Source: Eubacteriales bacterium mix99 (GTDB taxonomy: Bacteria > Bacillota > Clostridia > Caldicoprobacterales > DTU083). From it: DNA of 64,000 bases. Location of the stretch: contig CP121690.1 of assembly GCA_038396605.1 (NCBI GenBank), positions 962,500 to 1,026,499 on the forward strand, in the 5' to 3' direction. Both the position numbers and the translations under genes were made by a program. The notes beneath the pieces are model-generated. The model worked only from the letters and a program-made list of their open reading frames with translations. It did no database searches and was not told the DNA's origin. Of this stretch, positions 1 through 9,596 are shown one piece after another. Each line of letters opens with the position of its first letter. The first letter of the stretch is position 1.

Positions 1-738
1 GATGCTCCGGAAGAGGCGGGGGAATCCACCGGGAACCGGACGAAAGAAGGGAAAAAGCCAAAGCCGAAAGTCTTCAGCTGGGAAGAGCTGAAAGACATGT
101 CCCGGATTGCGCTTCCCTCGATTTTACAGCAATCCACCGTCTCCATCGGCATGATGCTGGTGCAGTCGGTCGTGAACAGCTTTGGGCCGAAAATGCTGGC
201 AGGCTTTTCCGCTGCAATGCGGATTGAAAGCATCTGCGTGGTTCCAATGACGGCTATTGGAAATGCCATTTCTTCCTATGCAGCGCAGAACATTGGCGCA
301 AATCGACTGGATCGTGTCCAAAAAGGGTATCGGGCTGCAAATCTTCTGGTTGCGGCATTTGCTGTTGTGATCTGCGTTGTGCTGGAGTCCTCCTATACCG
401 GAATCACAAGTTCTTTTCTGGGAAGCGACGGAACACAGGTTGCTCTGCGGACCGGATCGAATTATCTGAAATTCATGGGATGGTTTTTCACGATCATTGG
501 CCTGAAGATGGTCACAGACGGTGTCCTGCGGGGCGCCGGGGATATGAAGATGTTTACGATTGCCAATTTTGTCAATCTGGCAATTCGTGTCACCTTTGCC
601 GTCACTATGGCACCACGGTTTGGAATCGCCATGATCTGGACTGCCGTACCCATTGGATGGCTGGTGAATTTCATTATCTCCTTTTCAGAATACCGTACTG
701 GGAAATGGCAGACCATTGCAGAAGGATCCTCCCGGTGA
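1..738 (+). CDS. MATE family multidrug/toxin exporter, C-terminal part (5' end outside window)
   Basis: The frame is open from base 1, so this is the 3' part of a longer gene; a linker rich in E, K and P (about residues 4-30 of the visible part) precedes the membrane half. The visible 245 residues contain several hydrophobic segments and a MATE second-half pattern (SILQQSTVSIGMMLVQSVVN, MRIESICVVPMTAIGNAIS, AAQNIGAN, GVLRGAGDMK). MATE proteins are 12-helix inner-membrane antiporters that export cationic compounds using Na+ or H+. Family assignment is firm; the substrate cannot be told. It ends 25 bp before the promoter of the thiamine operon and is probably unrelated to it. Confidence 0.85.
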   Translation, partial: DAPEEAGESTGNRTKEGKKPKPKVFSWEELKDMSRIALPSILQQSTVSIGMMLVQSVVNSFGPKMLAGFSAAMRIESICVVPMTAIGNAISSYAAQNIGANRLDRVQKGYRAANLLVAAFAVVICVVLESSYTGITSSFLGSDGTQVALRTGSNYLKFMGWFFTIIGLKMVTDGVLRGAGDMKMFTIANFVNLAIRVTFAVTMAPRFGIAMIWTAVPIGWLVNFIISFSEYRTGKWQTIAEGSSR

Positions 739-763
739 TGAAAAAACAAATCGCACTGCCGTC

Positions 764-792
764 TTGATTTTCAATAAAGGGTTTGTTATACT
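764..792 (+). promoter_or_regulatory. Sigma-A-type promoter of the thiamine operon
   Basis: A -35 TTGATT (764-769), a 17-bp spacer and a -10 TATACT (787-792) place the transcription start near 799, at the 5' edge of the TPP riboswitch. Confidence 0.7.
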
Positions 793-796
793 GTGC

Positions 797-898
797 GTGA
801 TGCAGGGGGACTCAAAGCGGACACCGTCCGCATGCGAGTTGAGAAGGTGGAACCTGACCCTTGGAACCTGTCGGTTAAGACCGGCGCAGGAAGCATTT
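797..898 (+). promoter_or_regulatory. TPP (thiamine diphosphate) riboswitch, THI element
   Basis: The conserved TPP aptamer parts are visible in order: GGGGGACTC with its partner GAGT (P2), a GCGGA/TCCGC hairpin (P3), the TTGAGA motif, ACCCTTGGAACCTG, a TCGG/CCGG hairpin (P5) and CGCAGGAAGC, closed by ATGC/GCAT (P1). It lies between a promoter and an intrinsic terminator ahead of thiN. Known mechanism in Firmicutes: TPP binding favours the terminator, so the thi genes are switched off when thiamine diphosphate is plentiful. Confidence 0.95.
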
Positions 899-920
899 CA
901 AACAGAATCTTAGTTTGAAA

Positions 921-950
921 GGGTGCTTTCTTCCGGAAGGCACCTTTTTT
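921..950 (+). terminator. Riboswitch-controlled intrinsic terminator
   Basis: GGTGCTTTC pairs with GGAAGGCACC (one G-U pair) around a TTCCG loop and is followed directly by six T. It sits 23 bp after the aptamer and 23 bp before the thiN start, as expected for a transcriptional OFF switch. Confidence 0.9.
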
Positions 951-973
951 GTATTGGAAGAGGGATATTCCTT

Positions 974-1621
974 ATGGGGAAAAGCAAGAAACATACCTGC
1001 TTCCTGTTTGGAGCAGGAGAGCATTATCAGCTGCCCGATTTCCAGTCCGCTGATTTTATCATTGCAGCGGACGGGGGCTTTGCCTATCTGGGGAAACATG
1101 GAGTTGTGCCTGACCTGGTGATCGGGGATTTCGATTCCCTGTCCGCTCCGCCTGCCGGCGGCCCCAAAACCATTGTACTGCCGCAGGAAAAGGATGACAC
1201 TGACATGCTGGCAGCTCTGCGCGAAGGCTGGGACTGCGGTTTCCGCCGCTTCTGCATTTATGGTGGAACCGGAGGCCGCCTGGATCACACCATTGCCAAT
1301 ATCCAGTGCCTGGCCGGTCTTGCATGCCGTGGAGGACGTGGGTACCTGTTTGCCCGGGATACGGTGATTACCGCAGTACACAATGGAAGCATTGCGTTTC
1401 CGGCTGGCGTCGGGGGAATCGTTTCCGTCTTTTCCTGTTCCGGCACTTCCACAGGTGTCTCCGAACAGGGCCTGAAATATCCGCTGAATAACGCCACGCT
1501 GCGCAGCACTTATCCACTGGGCGTCAGTAACCGGTTCACCGGTGCTCCCGGCAGCATCTCGGTACAATCCGGGACATTGCTTGTAATCTATCCAACAAAT
1601 GTACAGGAGGTTGATCCGTGA
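974..1621 (+). CDS. thiN: Thiamine pyrophosphokinase (thiamine diphosphokinase)
   Basis: Transfers pyrophosphate from ATP to thiamine to make thiamine diphosphate, a cytosolic salvage step. The 215-residue protein has the family motifs AADGG, GDFDS, KDDTDM and GGTGGRLDH, which bind Mg-ATP and thiamine. I chose ATG 974 because GGAAGAGGG lies about 9 bases upstream; an in-frame start at 923 would lie inside the riboswitch terminator. First gene of the riboswitch operon; its stop overlaps the GTG start of thiD by 4 bases. ThiN uses free thiamine, not thiamine monophosphate, which matters for how this operon closes the pathway. Confidence 0.93.
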   Translation: MGKSKKHTCFLFGAGEHYQLPDFQSADFIIAADGGFAYLGKHGVVPDLVIGDFDSLSAPPAGGPKTIVLPQEKDDTDMLAALREGWDCGFRRFCIYGGTGGRLDHTIANIQCLAGLACRGGRGYLFARDTVITAVHNGSIAFPAGVGGIVSVFSCSGTSTGVSEQGLKYPLNNATLRSTYPLGVSNRFTGAPGSISVQSGTLLVIYPTNVQEVDP

Positions 1622-2466
1622 AAAAAGTATTGAGCATTGCCGGTTCGGACTGCAGCGGCGGCGCTGGCATTCAGGCCGACTTAAAAACATTTTCTGCGCA
1701 CGGGGTTTTTGGCATGTCGGTCATCACATCGGTGGTGGCAGAGAACACCGTCCGGGTAATCGAATTTCAGGACGTTCGCCCTGACATCATTGAGAAACAA
1801 ATCGAAGCCGTATTTGAAGACATCCCGCCCGATGCGGTGAAAATCGGCATGTTGTCCTGTCGGGAAGGAATGCTGGCCGTGAAACGAAAATTGGACAAGT
1901 GGAAACCCTCCAATGTGGTCATTGACCCGGTGATGTACGCCAAAAATGGCTGTGCCCTGATGGACCCGGATTCCATCGACACGCTGATTGCCGAAATTGT
2001 CCCCCTGGCTGATGTCCTGACTCCCAACATCCCGGAGGCCGAAAAAATTACAGGAATCCATATCCATACACAGGAGGACATGGAGCGTGCTGTGCGCTGC
2101 ATCCATGAAATGGGTTGTCAGGCGGCGCTGGTCAAGGGCGGTCACAGCAAGGGAGACGCTACCGACATTCTGTTTGACGGCACGGGATACCATCGCTTCA
2201 CATGCCCCCGCATCCATACCAAAAACACCCATGGAACAGGCTGTACCTATTCCTCGGCAATTGCCGCCAACCTTGCCCTCGGCATGTCAGTGCAGCAGGC
2301 TGTGGAGCATGCCAAAAAATACGTTACAACCGCCATTGCTCATTCCCTGGACCTCGGCAAAGGCCATGGGCCCACTCATCATTTTTATGACCTTTACAAA
2401 CATCTGGAGAGAAATAAAACGGACTCTCAGTCAAAACAAAAAAACGAAGGAAGTGCCGGAGTATGA
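1618..2466 (+). CDS. thiD: Hydroxymethylpyrimidine / phosphomethylpyrimidine kinase
   Basis: Phosphorylates HMP to HMP-P and then to HMP-PP, the pyrimidine donor for ThiE. The 282-residue ribokinase-fold protein carries GSDCSGGAGIQADLKT at the N-terminus (HMP pocket), VKGGH, and NTHGTGCTYSSAIAANLALG with the anion-hole/catalytic Asp-Cys loop replaced by the Cys form usual in ThiD. The start is GTG 1618 with AGGAGG 7 bases upstream, overlapping the thiN stop; the end overlaps thiM (ATGA). Translational coupling on both sides indicates one operon unit under the TPP riboswitch. Confidence 0.95.
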   Translation: MKKVLSIAGSDCSGGAGIQADLKTFSAHGVFGMSVITSVVAENTVRVIEFQDVRPDIIEKQIEAVFEDIPPDAVKIGMLSCREGMLAVKRKLDKWKPSNVVIDPVMYAKNGCALMDPDSIDTLIAEIVPLADVLTPNIPEAEKITGIHIHTQEDMERAVRCIHEMGCQAALVKGGHSKGDATDILFDGTGYHRFTCPRIHTKNTHGTGCTYSSAIAANLALGMSVQQAVEHAKKYVTTAIAHSLDLGKGHGPTHHFYDLYKHLERNKTDSQSKQKNEGSAGV

Positions 2467-3287
2467 AAAATAAATACGCGGCCCTGGTGGACCAGGTGCG
2501 GGAAAAGAAGCCGCTTGTGCACCATATCACAAACTACGTTACCGTAAACGACTGCGCCAACGTTACACTGGCCATCGGCGCATCGCCCATTATGGCCGAT
2601 GCTCTGCAGGAAGCCGCAGACATAGCCGCCGCCGCTTCCGCACTCGTTCTCAATCTGGGAACGCTCAACGAACGGACCATCCCGTCCCTGTTTGCAGCAG
2701 GCAGGGCAGCCAACAAAGCAGGTGTGCCGGTTGTTTTGGATCCTGTGGGAGCCGGAGCATCAAAGCTGCGCAATGAAACCGCTGCCCGGATCCTGGAGGA
2801 AGTCAGGATCCGTGTCCTCCGCGGAAACATCTCGGAGATACGCTTTCTTGCAGGATTAAAGTCCGCGACAAAGGGCGTGGATGCTTCCGAAGATGATCTT
2901 CAAAGCTCTGCAGATGCCAGGACAATCGCAAAAGCGCTGGCCGCCCGCTCCCACTGCATAACAGCAATCACCGGAGCCACGGACGTGGTGTCAGACGGCA
3001 AGACAGTCATGTGCATCAAAAACGGTCATCCCATGCTCGCCGATCTTACAGGAACTGGATGCATGTGTTCCTCTCTCATTGGCTCTTTTTGCGGAGCCGT
3101 CCCGGATGCGCCCTTCGAAGCGACCATTGCTGCACTGCTGACCATGGGCATCGCAGGCGAAATTGCCGGGGAAAAAGCCGGACAATCCGGCAACGGAAGT
3201 TTCCACATGGCACTGCATGATGCGGTAAGTCATATGGATGCGGAGACCCTGTCAGGGAGGGCAAAAATGTATGAAGCCCAAAATTGA
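2463..3287 (+). CDS. thiM: Hydroxyethylthiazole kinase
   Basis: Phosphorylates 4-methyl-5-(2-hydroxyethyl)thiazole to its phosphate, the thiazole partner for ThiE; a salvage enzyme. 274 residues, normal for the family, with [15 protein letters not shown] at the substrate-binding N-terminus, [17 protein letters not shown], and the [13 protein letters not shown] loop with the catalytic Cys. It overlaps thiD by the ATGA junction, and its last 17 bases overlap thiE. Having thiM and thiD but no thiC or thiG nearby suggests salvage rather than full synthesis at this locus. Confidence 0.95.
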   Translation: MKNKYAALVDQVREKKPLVHHITNYVTVNDCANVTLAIGASPIMADALQEAADIAAAASALVLNLGTLNERTIPSLFAAGRAANKAGVPVVLDPVGAGASKLRNETAARILEEVRIRVLRGNISEIRFLAGLKSATKGVDASEDDLQSSADARTIAKALAARSHCITAITGATDVVSDGKTVMCIKNGHPMLADLTGTGCMCSSLIGSFCGAVPDAPFEATIAALLTMGIAGEIAGEKAGQSGNGSFHMALHDAVSHMDAETLSGRAKMYEAQN

Positions 3288-3912
3288 TTACACGCTTTAT
3301 CTTGTTACCGACCGGGGTCTCATGAGCTCCGATACCATTGAGCAATCGGTGGAACAGGCTATTCAGGGAGGATGTACCCTGGTGCAGCTGCGGGAAAAGA
3401 AAGCGTCTTCCCGGGACTTCCATGAAATCGCGCAAAAGGTACGGAAGATCACATCAGAGAGAAATGTGCCGCTCATCATCAACGATCGGGTGGACATTGC
3501 CCTGGCCGTTGATGCCGACGGAGTGCACGTAGGACAAAGTGACCTTCCTGCAGATGTGGTGCGAAGAATCATTGGCCCCGATCGGATTGTAGGGGTATCG
3601 GCCGGCAATCTCAGCGAAGCACTGGCCGCCAAAAAAGCAGGCGCAGACTATCTTGGCGTCGGCGCCATGTTTGCCACCGGCACCAAGAGCGATGCAAAAA
3701 TCACCTCCATGGAGGAGCTTCGCCGCATTCGGAAGGCGGTGTCCCTGCCCATCGTTGTCATCGGAGGCATCAACAGGGAAACGGTATCATGCTTTCAGGG
3801 CATGGACATTGACGGACTGGCCGTGGTTTCCGCCATCGTCGCCCAGGCTGATGTTGCAGGAGCAGCACGGAGGTTGAAGACACTGTTTCTGGAAGGGAAA
3901 GGGAAAAAATGA
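3271..3912 (+). CDS. thiE: Thiamine-phosphate synthase
   Basis: Joins HMP-PP and thiazole phosphate to form thiamine monophosphate (TMP). A 213-residue TIM barrel with [62 protein letters not shown] and IVVIGGI. ATG 3271 is preferred because GGGAGG lies 10 bases upstream; it overlaps the thiM end by 17 bases. An upstream in-frame start would extend 11 residues into thiM without gain. The stop overlaps the next ATG (ATGA), coupling thiE to the HAD phosphatase gene. Confidence 0.94.
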   Translation: MKPKIDYTLYLVTDRGLMSSDTIEQSVEQAIQGGCTLVQLREKKASSRDFHEIAQKVRKITSERNVPLIINDRVDIALAVDADGVHVGQSDLPADVVRRIIGPDRIVGVSAGNLSEALAAKKAGADYLGVGAMFATGTKSDAKITSMEELRRIRKAVSLPIVVIGGINRETVSCFQGMDIDGLAVVSAIVAQADVAGAARRLKTLFLEGKGKK

Positions 3913-4544
3913 AGGCAAGTATTTTTGATCTGGATGGTACCCTGCTGGATTCCATGGGCGTATGGGAACAGATCGACATGGATTTTCTTACTAAGCGGGG
4001 TCTGGATGTGCCGCCCGATTATATTAACGCCATTGCCTCACGTAGCTTTTCCGAGGCTGCTGAATACACCATTGAACGCTTTAACCTGCCGGAAAGCATG
4101 GGCCAGCTGATTAGGGAGTGGTACGATATGGCAGTTTATGCCTATGGGCATACGGTACCTCTGAAGTCCTGTGCGCGGGAATACCTTACCCTGCTCAGGA
4201 AGCACAGAGTCCGGCTGGGCATTGCCACCAGCCTTCCCGCCGGACTCTATGAGCCAGTGCTCCGTAATCATGGCATTCTGGAATGGTTCGACGTGATCTG
4301 CTCCACAGATGAGGCAGGCTGCGGCAAAACAAAACCGGACGTTTATCTGCTCACCGCTGAAAAACTTGGTGTTGCTCCAGGTGACTGCATGGTATTTGAG
4401 GATATCCCCCAGGCGGTCCAGAGCGCCAAGGATGCTGGAATGACGGTATACGGAGTATATGATGATGCATCCAAAAAGGATTGGACGTGGATACAGAAGA
4501 CAGCAGACGGCGCAATTTATGATTTTAAGAATGCTCCGCTGTAG
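3909..4544 (+). CDS. HAD-superfamily phosphatase, last gene of the thiamine operon
   Basis: 211 residues with all HAD motifs: [11 protein letters not shown] (motif I nucleophile and acid/base Asp), TSLPAG (motif II Thr), KPDVY lysine (motif III) and VFEDIPQAV (motif IV). The alpha-helical cap between motifs I and II is of the beta-phosphoglucomutase-like (C1) type. Start overlaps the thiE stop, so it is translated with the thi genes. HAD enzymes of this kind hydrolyse small phosphate esters. Given its place, dephosphorylation of thiamine monophosphate or of HMP/thiazole phosphates is a reasonable inference, because ThiN needs free thiamine and no thiL is present here. Substrate not determined by sequence. 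Confidence 0.85.
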   Translation: MKASIFDLDGTLLDSMGVWEQIDMDFLTKRGLDVPPDYINAIASRSFSEAAEYTIERFNLPESMGQLIREWYDMAVYAYGHTVPLKSCAREYLTLLRKHRVRLGIATSLPAGLYEPVLRNHGILEWFDVICSTDEAGCGKTKPDVYLLTAEKLGVAPGDCMVFEDIPQAVQSAKDAGMTVYGVYDDASKKDWTWIQKTADGAIYDFKNAPL

Positions 4545-4563
4545 AAATTTGGAGCCTGAACCT

Positions 4564-5697
4564 TTATGGCTTTAAGATCACCTTAATACAGTTGTCCACC
4601 CTTTTATTAAATATGTCATACGCGTGGCGGCCATCCTCCAGGGATATTTTATGGGTGATAATGTCCGTCGGATCAAATTCTCCGCTCTGGATCCGTTTGA
4701 GGATGGGATCAACATATGCCTGGGCAGGGCACTGTCCCATTTTCAGGGTAATCCCCCGTGAGAAAAAGTCCCCGAACGGAAACATATTATATCTGGCTCC
4801 ATAGACCCCCACAATGGATACAGTACCGCCTTTGCGGACCGCCTGCGAAGACATTTCAATTGCCGACTTTGAACCGCCCTGTATTTTCAACAGGGTCTCC
4901 GCCGTCTCCAGAGCGGATCTCTTCCCATCCATCCCTACACAGTCCACCACAACGTCGGCACCTCCATGGGTGATTTGCTTGATATATTCACCGGTGTTAT
5001 CGTAATCGTCAAAATTGATGGTCTCAACACGGTCGTATCCGGCGGCATGCTTCAGGCGATACGGGATATTGTCCACCGCAATGATCCGGCTGGCACCGCC
5101 AAATGCTGCCCATTTCATGCAAAGCAGCCCCACCGGTCCGCAGCCCAGCACCACAACCGTATCATCGGGCTTTACTCCGCCCTGTACCAGGGTCCCCCAG
5201 TAAGAGGTGGGAAGAATATCCGTCAGGAACAAAACCTGTTCGTCTGCCAGCTCTTCCGGAACAACTTTTGGCCCCACGTTGCCGTAGGGCACACGCATAT
5301 ATTCCGCCTGCCCTCCATCATAACCGCCGTACAGATCGCCGTAGCCAAACAAACCGCCAACTTCCCCGTTGGGATTGGAATTGTCACACAGGCTCCACAA
5401 ATCATGCTCACAATACCAGCAATGACCACAGGATACGGGGAAGGGAACGATCACCCGATCTCCTTTTTTCAACTCTGCAATGTCCTTCCCCGTCTCCTCC
5501 ACGATGCCCATTGCCTCATGGCCAAGTACGGTTCCCCTGGCTACCTTGGGTACCGTTCCCCGAAAAATGTGCAGATCCGAGCCGCATATTGCGGTTGAAG
5601 TAACCTTTATGATAACATCATCCGGTTTTTGAATTTTGGGGTCCTCCACTTTTTCGACCCGTACGTCCTGCATCCCGTTATAAGTGATCGCTTTCAT
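4564..5697 (-). CDS. Zinc-dependent alcohol dehydrogenase, MDR superfamily
   Basis: 377 residues. Catalytic zinc ligands are in CGSDLH and GHEAMG; the structural zinc site is CGHCWYCEHDLWSLC (four Cys); the nucleotide fold shows VVVLGCGPVGLL. The long loop GEVGGLFGYGDLYGGYDGGQ resembles glutathione-independent formaldehyde dehydrogenase-like members of the family, which oxidise alcohols or aldehydes with NAD(P). AAAGGAG precedes the ATG by about 12 bases. It is convergent with the thi operon, with a 19-bp gap. Exact substrate unknown. Confidence 0.88.
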   Translation of the reverse strand: MKAITYNGMQDVRVEKVEDPKIQKPDDVIIKVTSTAICGSDLHIFRGTVPKVARGTVLGHEAMGIVEETGKDIAELKKGDRVIVPFPVSCGHCWYCEHDLWSLCDNSNPNGEVGGLFGYGDLYGGYDGGQAEYMRVPYGNVGPKVVPEELADEQVLFLTDILPTSYWGTLVQGGVKPDDTVVVLGCGPVGLLCMKWAAFGGASRIIAVDNIPYRLKHAAGYDRVETINFDDYDNTGEYIKQITHGGADVVVDCVGMDGKRSALETAETLLKIQGGSKSAIEMSSQAVRKGGTVSIVGVYGARYNMFPFGDFFSRGITLKMGQCPAQAYVDPILKRIQSGEFDPTDIITHKISLEDGRHAYDIFNKRVDNCIKVILKP

Positions 5698-5821
5698 CCT
5701 ATCTGCTTTTCTCCTTTCTTTTGCCTCTTGCCTGCTTTTTTAGATTTCCCTACGATATTTTCTATGATATTCATCCTTCCCCATATCAGAAACGCTATTC
5801 GAAGCAAAGAGTACCTGGAAA

Positions 5822-6005
5822 TCAGTAAAACAGGGATCAGCAAACAAACATGAATCAGCAAAATACGGATCACCAAAACAGGTCATCAGCAAAACAAGGA
5901 TCAGCAAACAAACATGAATCAGCATTGAAAGTGAGTATGAAAAAAACCTGTAAAGGGTCAAAATAAAGGCCAAACATTGAAAGTGAGTATGAAAAACCCC
6001 GTAAA
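5822..6005. repeat. Repeat-rich spacer: degenerate ATCAGCAAAACA tandem units and two larger direct repeats
   Basis: From about 5821 to 5930 the sequence is a run of 15-18 bp units beginning ATCAGCAAA, ATCACCAAA or ATCAGTAAA. A 27-bp stretch (5834-5860) recurs exactly at 5898-5924. A second direct repeat beginning CATTGAAAGTGAGTATGAAA occurs at 5923 and 5975. The rest of 5698-6031 is A-rich with no convincing gene; an open frame on the minus strand is made of the repeats and I do not call it. Confidence 0.8.
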
Positions 6006-6031
6006 ACGTTGATTTCACAGGGTTTCTGATA

Positions 6032-6125
6032 TGGCGGAGAAGGAGGGATTCGAACCCTCGCGCCGGTAAAACCCGACCTACACCCTTAGCAGGGGCGCCC
6101 CTTCAGCCAACTTGGGTACTTCTCC
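6032..6125 (-). tRNA. tRNA-Ser (anticodon GCU)
   Basis: Minus-strand sequence starts GGAGAAGTACCCAAG and ends CTTCTCCGCCA, giving a 7-bp acceptor stem with encoded CCA. The anticodon arm is CGCCC-CTGCTAA-GGGTG, so the anticodon is GCT (reads AGC/AGU). The long variable arm of a class II tRNA and the T-arm GGTTCGAATCC are visible. It lies downstream of serS on the same strand. Confidence 0.95.
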
Positions 6126-6194
6126 ATATTGGATGATTCCTATGCTTCGGACAATAATCCACTTTTGTCCCGGCAAGTATATTTCTATCATTCA

Positions 6195-6283
6195 TGGCGG
6201 AGAGAGAGGGATTCGAACCCCCGGCACCTTGCGGCGTCACTGGTTTTCAAGACCAGCTCCATAAACCACTCGGACATCTCTCC
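6195..6283 (-). tRNA. tRNA-Ser (anticodon UGA)
   Basis: Minus-strand sequence starts GGAGAGATGTCCGAG and ends CTCTCCGCCA. The anticodon arm CTGGT-CTTGAAA-ACCAG gives TGA (reads UCN). A long variable arm (GACGCCGCAAGGTGCC) and GGTTCGAATCC T-arm are present, with CCA encoded. Confidence 0.95.
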
Positions 6284-6456
6284 ACTGAAATAAGTCCAGT
6301 CTGCTGAGCTGGTACTTATTTAGTATAGCAAATCAGTCATGCTATGTCAACAAAATTTCATCCGGCCCATCCATCAGGGCCATAAAAATCCCGAAGCAGC
6401 CGGCTCTCCCGGACCGGCAAATATTCAGGACCTATTCATCCAATTACCAGAGAGAC

Positions 6457-7980
<1,524 letters not shown>

Positions 7981-7985
7981 TTATT

Positions 7986-8013
7986 ATTATACACCAAACT
8001 TTTTCTTATGCAA
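7986..8013 (-). promoter_or_regulatory. serS promoter
   Basis: Read on the minus strand: -35 TTGCAT (8013-8008), 16-bp spacer, -10 TATAAT (7991-7986). Transcription would start near 7979, at the beginning of the T-box leader. Confidence 0.65.
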
Positions 8014-8115
8014 CCATATTCTGAACTTTTCTGCCTTCTCCGACTGAAATCATCAAATCACCGTCATCCTTTTTTGCTTTTTTATGATTCTGAATAAACC
8101 CAAAGGAGCAGGGCA

Positions 8116-8361
8116 ATGATAAAGAGAGATAATAAGGTAATTAAGTCCATTTCCATGAAAGGCGGGGAAATTGTGAACAAGTTGGATATTGTGGCACAAA
8201 TCGGTGATATGAAAGAAGTGGAGTACCGAAATATGCTGGCGGTTACCAGCATGATTGAAGTCTTATTGGAAAAGAAGATTATAACAAGGGAAGAAATCGC
8301 CGAAAAAGCAGAGCAACTGGACAAAATGGCTTATCCGGAAACAGATATTACTGTAAAATAA
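8116..8361 (+). CDS. Small protein of unknown function (81 aa)
   Basis: I do not recognise a family. The start ATG 8116 has AAAGGAG about 8 bases upstream; a second ATG at codon 14 (MKGGEIVNKLDIV) is possible but lacks as good a ribosome site. The product is soluble and mostly helical by composition, with a charged C-terminal half (VLLEKKIITREEIAEKAEQL) typical of a short amphipathic helix pair. No membrane segment, Cys cluster or nucleotide motif. It lies 63 bp before the polysaccharide deacetylase gene on the same strand and may share its transcript. Confidence 0.6.
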   Translation: MIKRDNKVIKSISMKGGEIVNKLDIVAQIGDMKEVEYRNMLAVTSMIEVLLEKKIITREEIAEKAEQLDKMAYPETDITVK

Positions 8362-8424
8362 TTGTTTTGGCAGAAAGCCATTGTCCGGAATCATTATGCG
8401 CGGATCCATTCAGAAAGGAACCCA

Positions 8425-9432
8425 ATGAAGAAGAAAAGGATTTTCATTTTCTCTGTCATCACTTTGTGCGTGCTTCTCCTCTGTACTTTTCTTTTGCTGT
8501 CTTCCGGTACCCCGGCAAAACGTCCCAATCAAAGTCCCAATCAAAGAAACGCAGGTACCGGAACGGATGCAGACGGTACCGGAGACAGGAAAGACAGAAC
8601 AAACGGAACAAGAGACAGCGCAGACGGAACCGGAGACAAAGCAAACAAAACAGGAGATAGGCTGGATGATACCACAGCGGACCAGGACGAACCTATTGTA
8701 TCCACCGACCGGAAACCCGCAAGGGATTCCAATATCCATGTAAGGAAAAGTCCCATTGCGCTGGATCCCAAAATGGACACGCACCTTGCAGAATTCTGCA
8801 GAAAGGCAAAACAACTGCAACAGGATTATCCCCATTCTTTTCTCATTTCCCTTCCCGCAAAAGGGAAAAAAGTTGCCCTGACCTTTGACGACGGCCCGGA
8901 TGGCAGCTCCATGCCAAAAATCCTCGATATTCTGAATCATTATCAGGTGCCGGGAACCTTTTTCTTCATTGGCCAGCAGATGAAGGGCTTTCCGGAAACA
9001 ATACAACGGGCACAGGCAGAGGGACATGTTCTGGCCAATCACAGCTGGAGTCACATCCGGCCCACGGATGTCAGGTCAGATACCCTGATGGGAGAAGTGC
9101 AGCGAACTCAGGATGTTCTGGCCCACTACGGAACGAAAACAAAATTTTTTCGCCCGCCGTTTGGCCTTGTGACGAAAAAGCAGATGACGGAGCTGATCCA
9201 GGCCGGATTTCAGACCGTCGCCTGGTCCATTGATTCCATGGACTGGTACTTTGACAATCCGGACGATATCGTAACCTGCGTGGTGGAAAACATCCATCCG
9301 GGCGCCATTGTACTGATGCACAGCTCCGGCGGCCCGACCAACCGGAGGGCCACCATCGAATCCCTTCCCATCATCATTGAAACCCTCCGGGCGAAGGGAT
9401 ACCGTTTCGTCACCCTTACAGACAAAACGTAA
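8425..9432 (+). CDS. Secreted or membrane-anchored polysaccharide deacetylase (NodB domain, CE4)
   Basis: 335 residues. An N-terminal KKKR plus hydrophobic stretch (residues 5-24) is a signal anchor. A low-complexity linker (about 30-80) is built from GTGD/DGTGD-like repeats rich in G, T, D, R and K. The NodB domain (about 145-330) has TFDDGPDG (catalytic and metal Asp), NHSWSH (metal His), RPPFG, WSIDSMDW and LMHSSGG (catalytic His). CE4 enzymes remove N-acetyl groups from peptidoglycan, chitin-like or other extracellular glycans. ATG 8425 has AGAAAGGA 6 bases upstream; an earlier TTG in frame at 8362 would add 21 residues before the signal and is unlikely. Confidence 0.9.
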   Translation: MKKKRIFIFSVITLCVLLLCTFLLLSSGTPAKRPNQSPNQRNAGTGTDADGTGDRKDRTNGTRDSADGTGDKANKTGDRLDDTTADQDEPIVSTDRKPARDSNIHVRKSPIALDPKMDTHLAEFCRKAKQLQQDYPHSFLISLPAKGKKVALTFDDGPDGSSMPKILDILNHYQVPGTFFFIGQQMKGFPETIQRAQAEGHVLANHSWSHIRPTDVRSDTLMGEVQRTQDVLAHYGTKTKFFRPPFGLVTKKQMTELIQAGFQTVAWSIDSMDWYFDNPDDIVTCVVENIHPGAIVLMHSSGGPTNRRATIESLPIIIETLRAKGYRFVTLTDKT

Positions 9433-9444
9433 GAATTGACAAAA

Positions 9445-9528
9445 CATAAGAATAACAGGTCAATCCTATTATCATAAGAATAACAGGTCAATTCCATTAT
9501 CATAAGAATAACGGGCCAATCCCATTAT
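9445..9528. repeat. Three tandem copies of a 28-bp repeat
   Basis: Copies at 9445-9472, 9473-9500 and 9501-9528, each beginning CATAAGAATAACRGG and ending CATTAT or CTATTAT, with 3-4 differences between copies. A partial degenerate copy (GTAAGAATTGACAAAA) precedes them at the stop codon of the deacetylase. They occupy the gap before the CYTH gene. Confidence 0.9.
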
Positions 9529-9596
9529 CCACACCGGCAAATGTATGGTAAAATAGGATATCCATAAATATCAAAAGACCCGGGAGGCGGAAACTG

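Noticed and set aside
5740-6018. Minus-strand frame of 92 codons in the repeat-rich spacer
   Set aside because: It is composed of the tandem repeats read in one frame (repeated MLIHVCLL-like peptide) and lacks a ribosome site.
9445-9528. Tandem repeats as a CRISPR array
   Set aside because: The 28-bp units touch each other with no spacers and there are no cas genes in the window.
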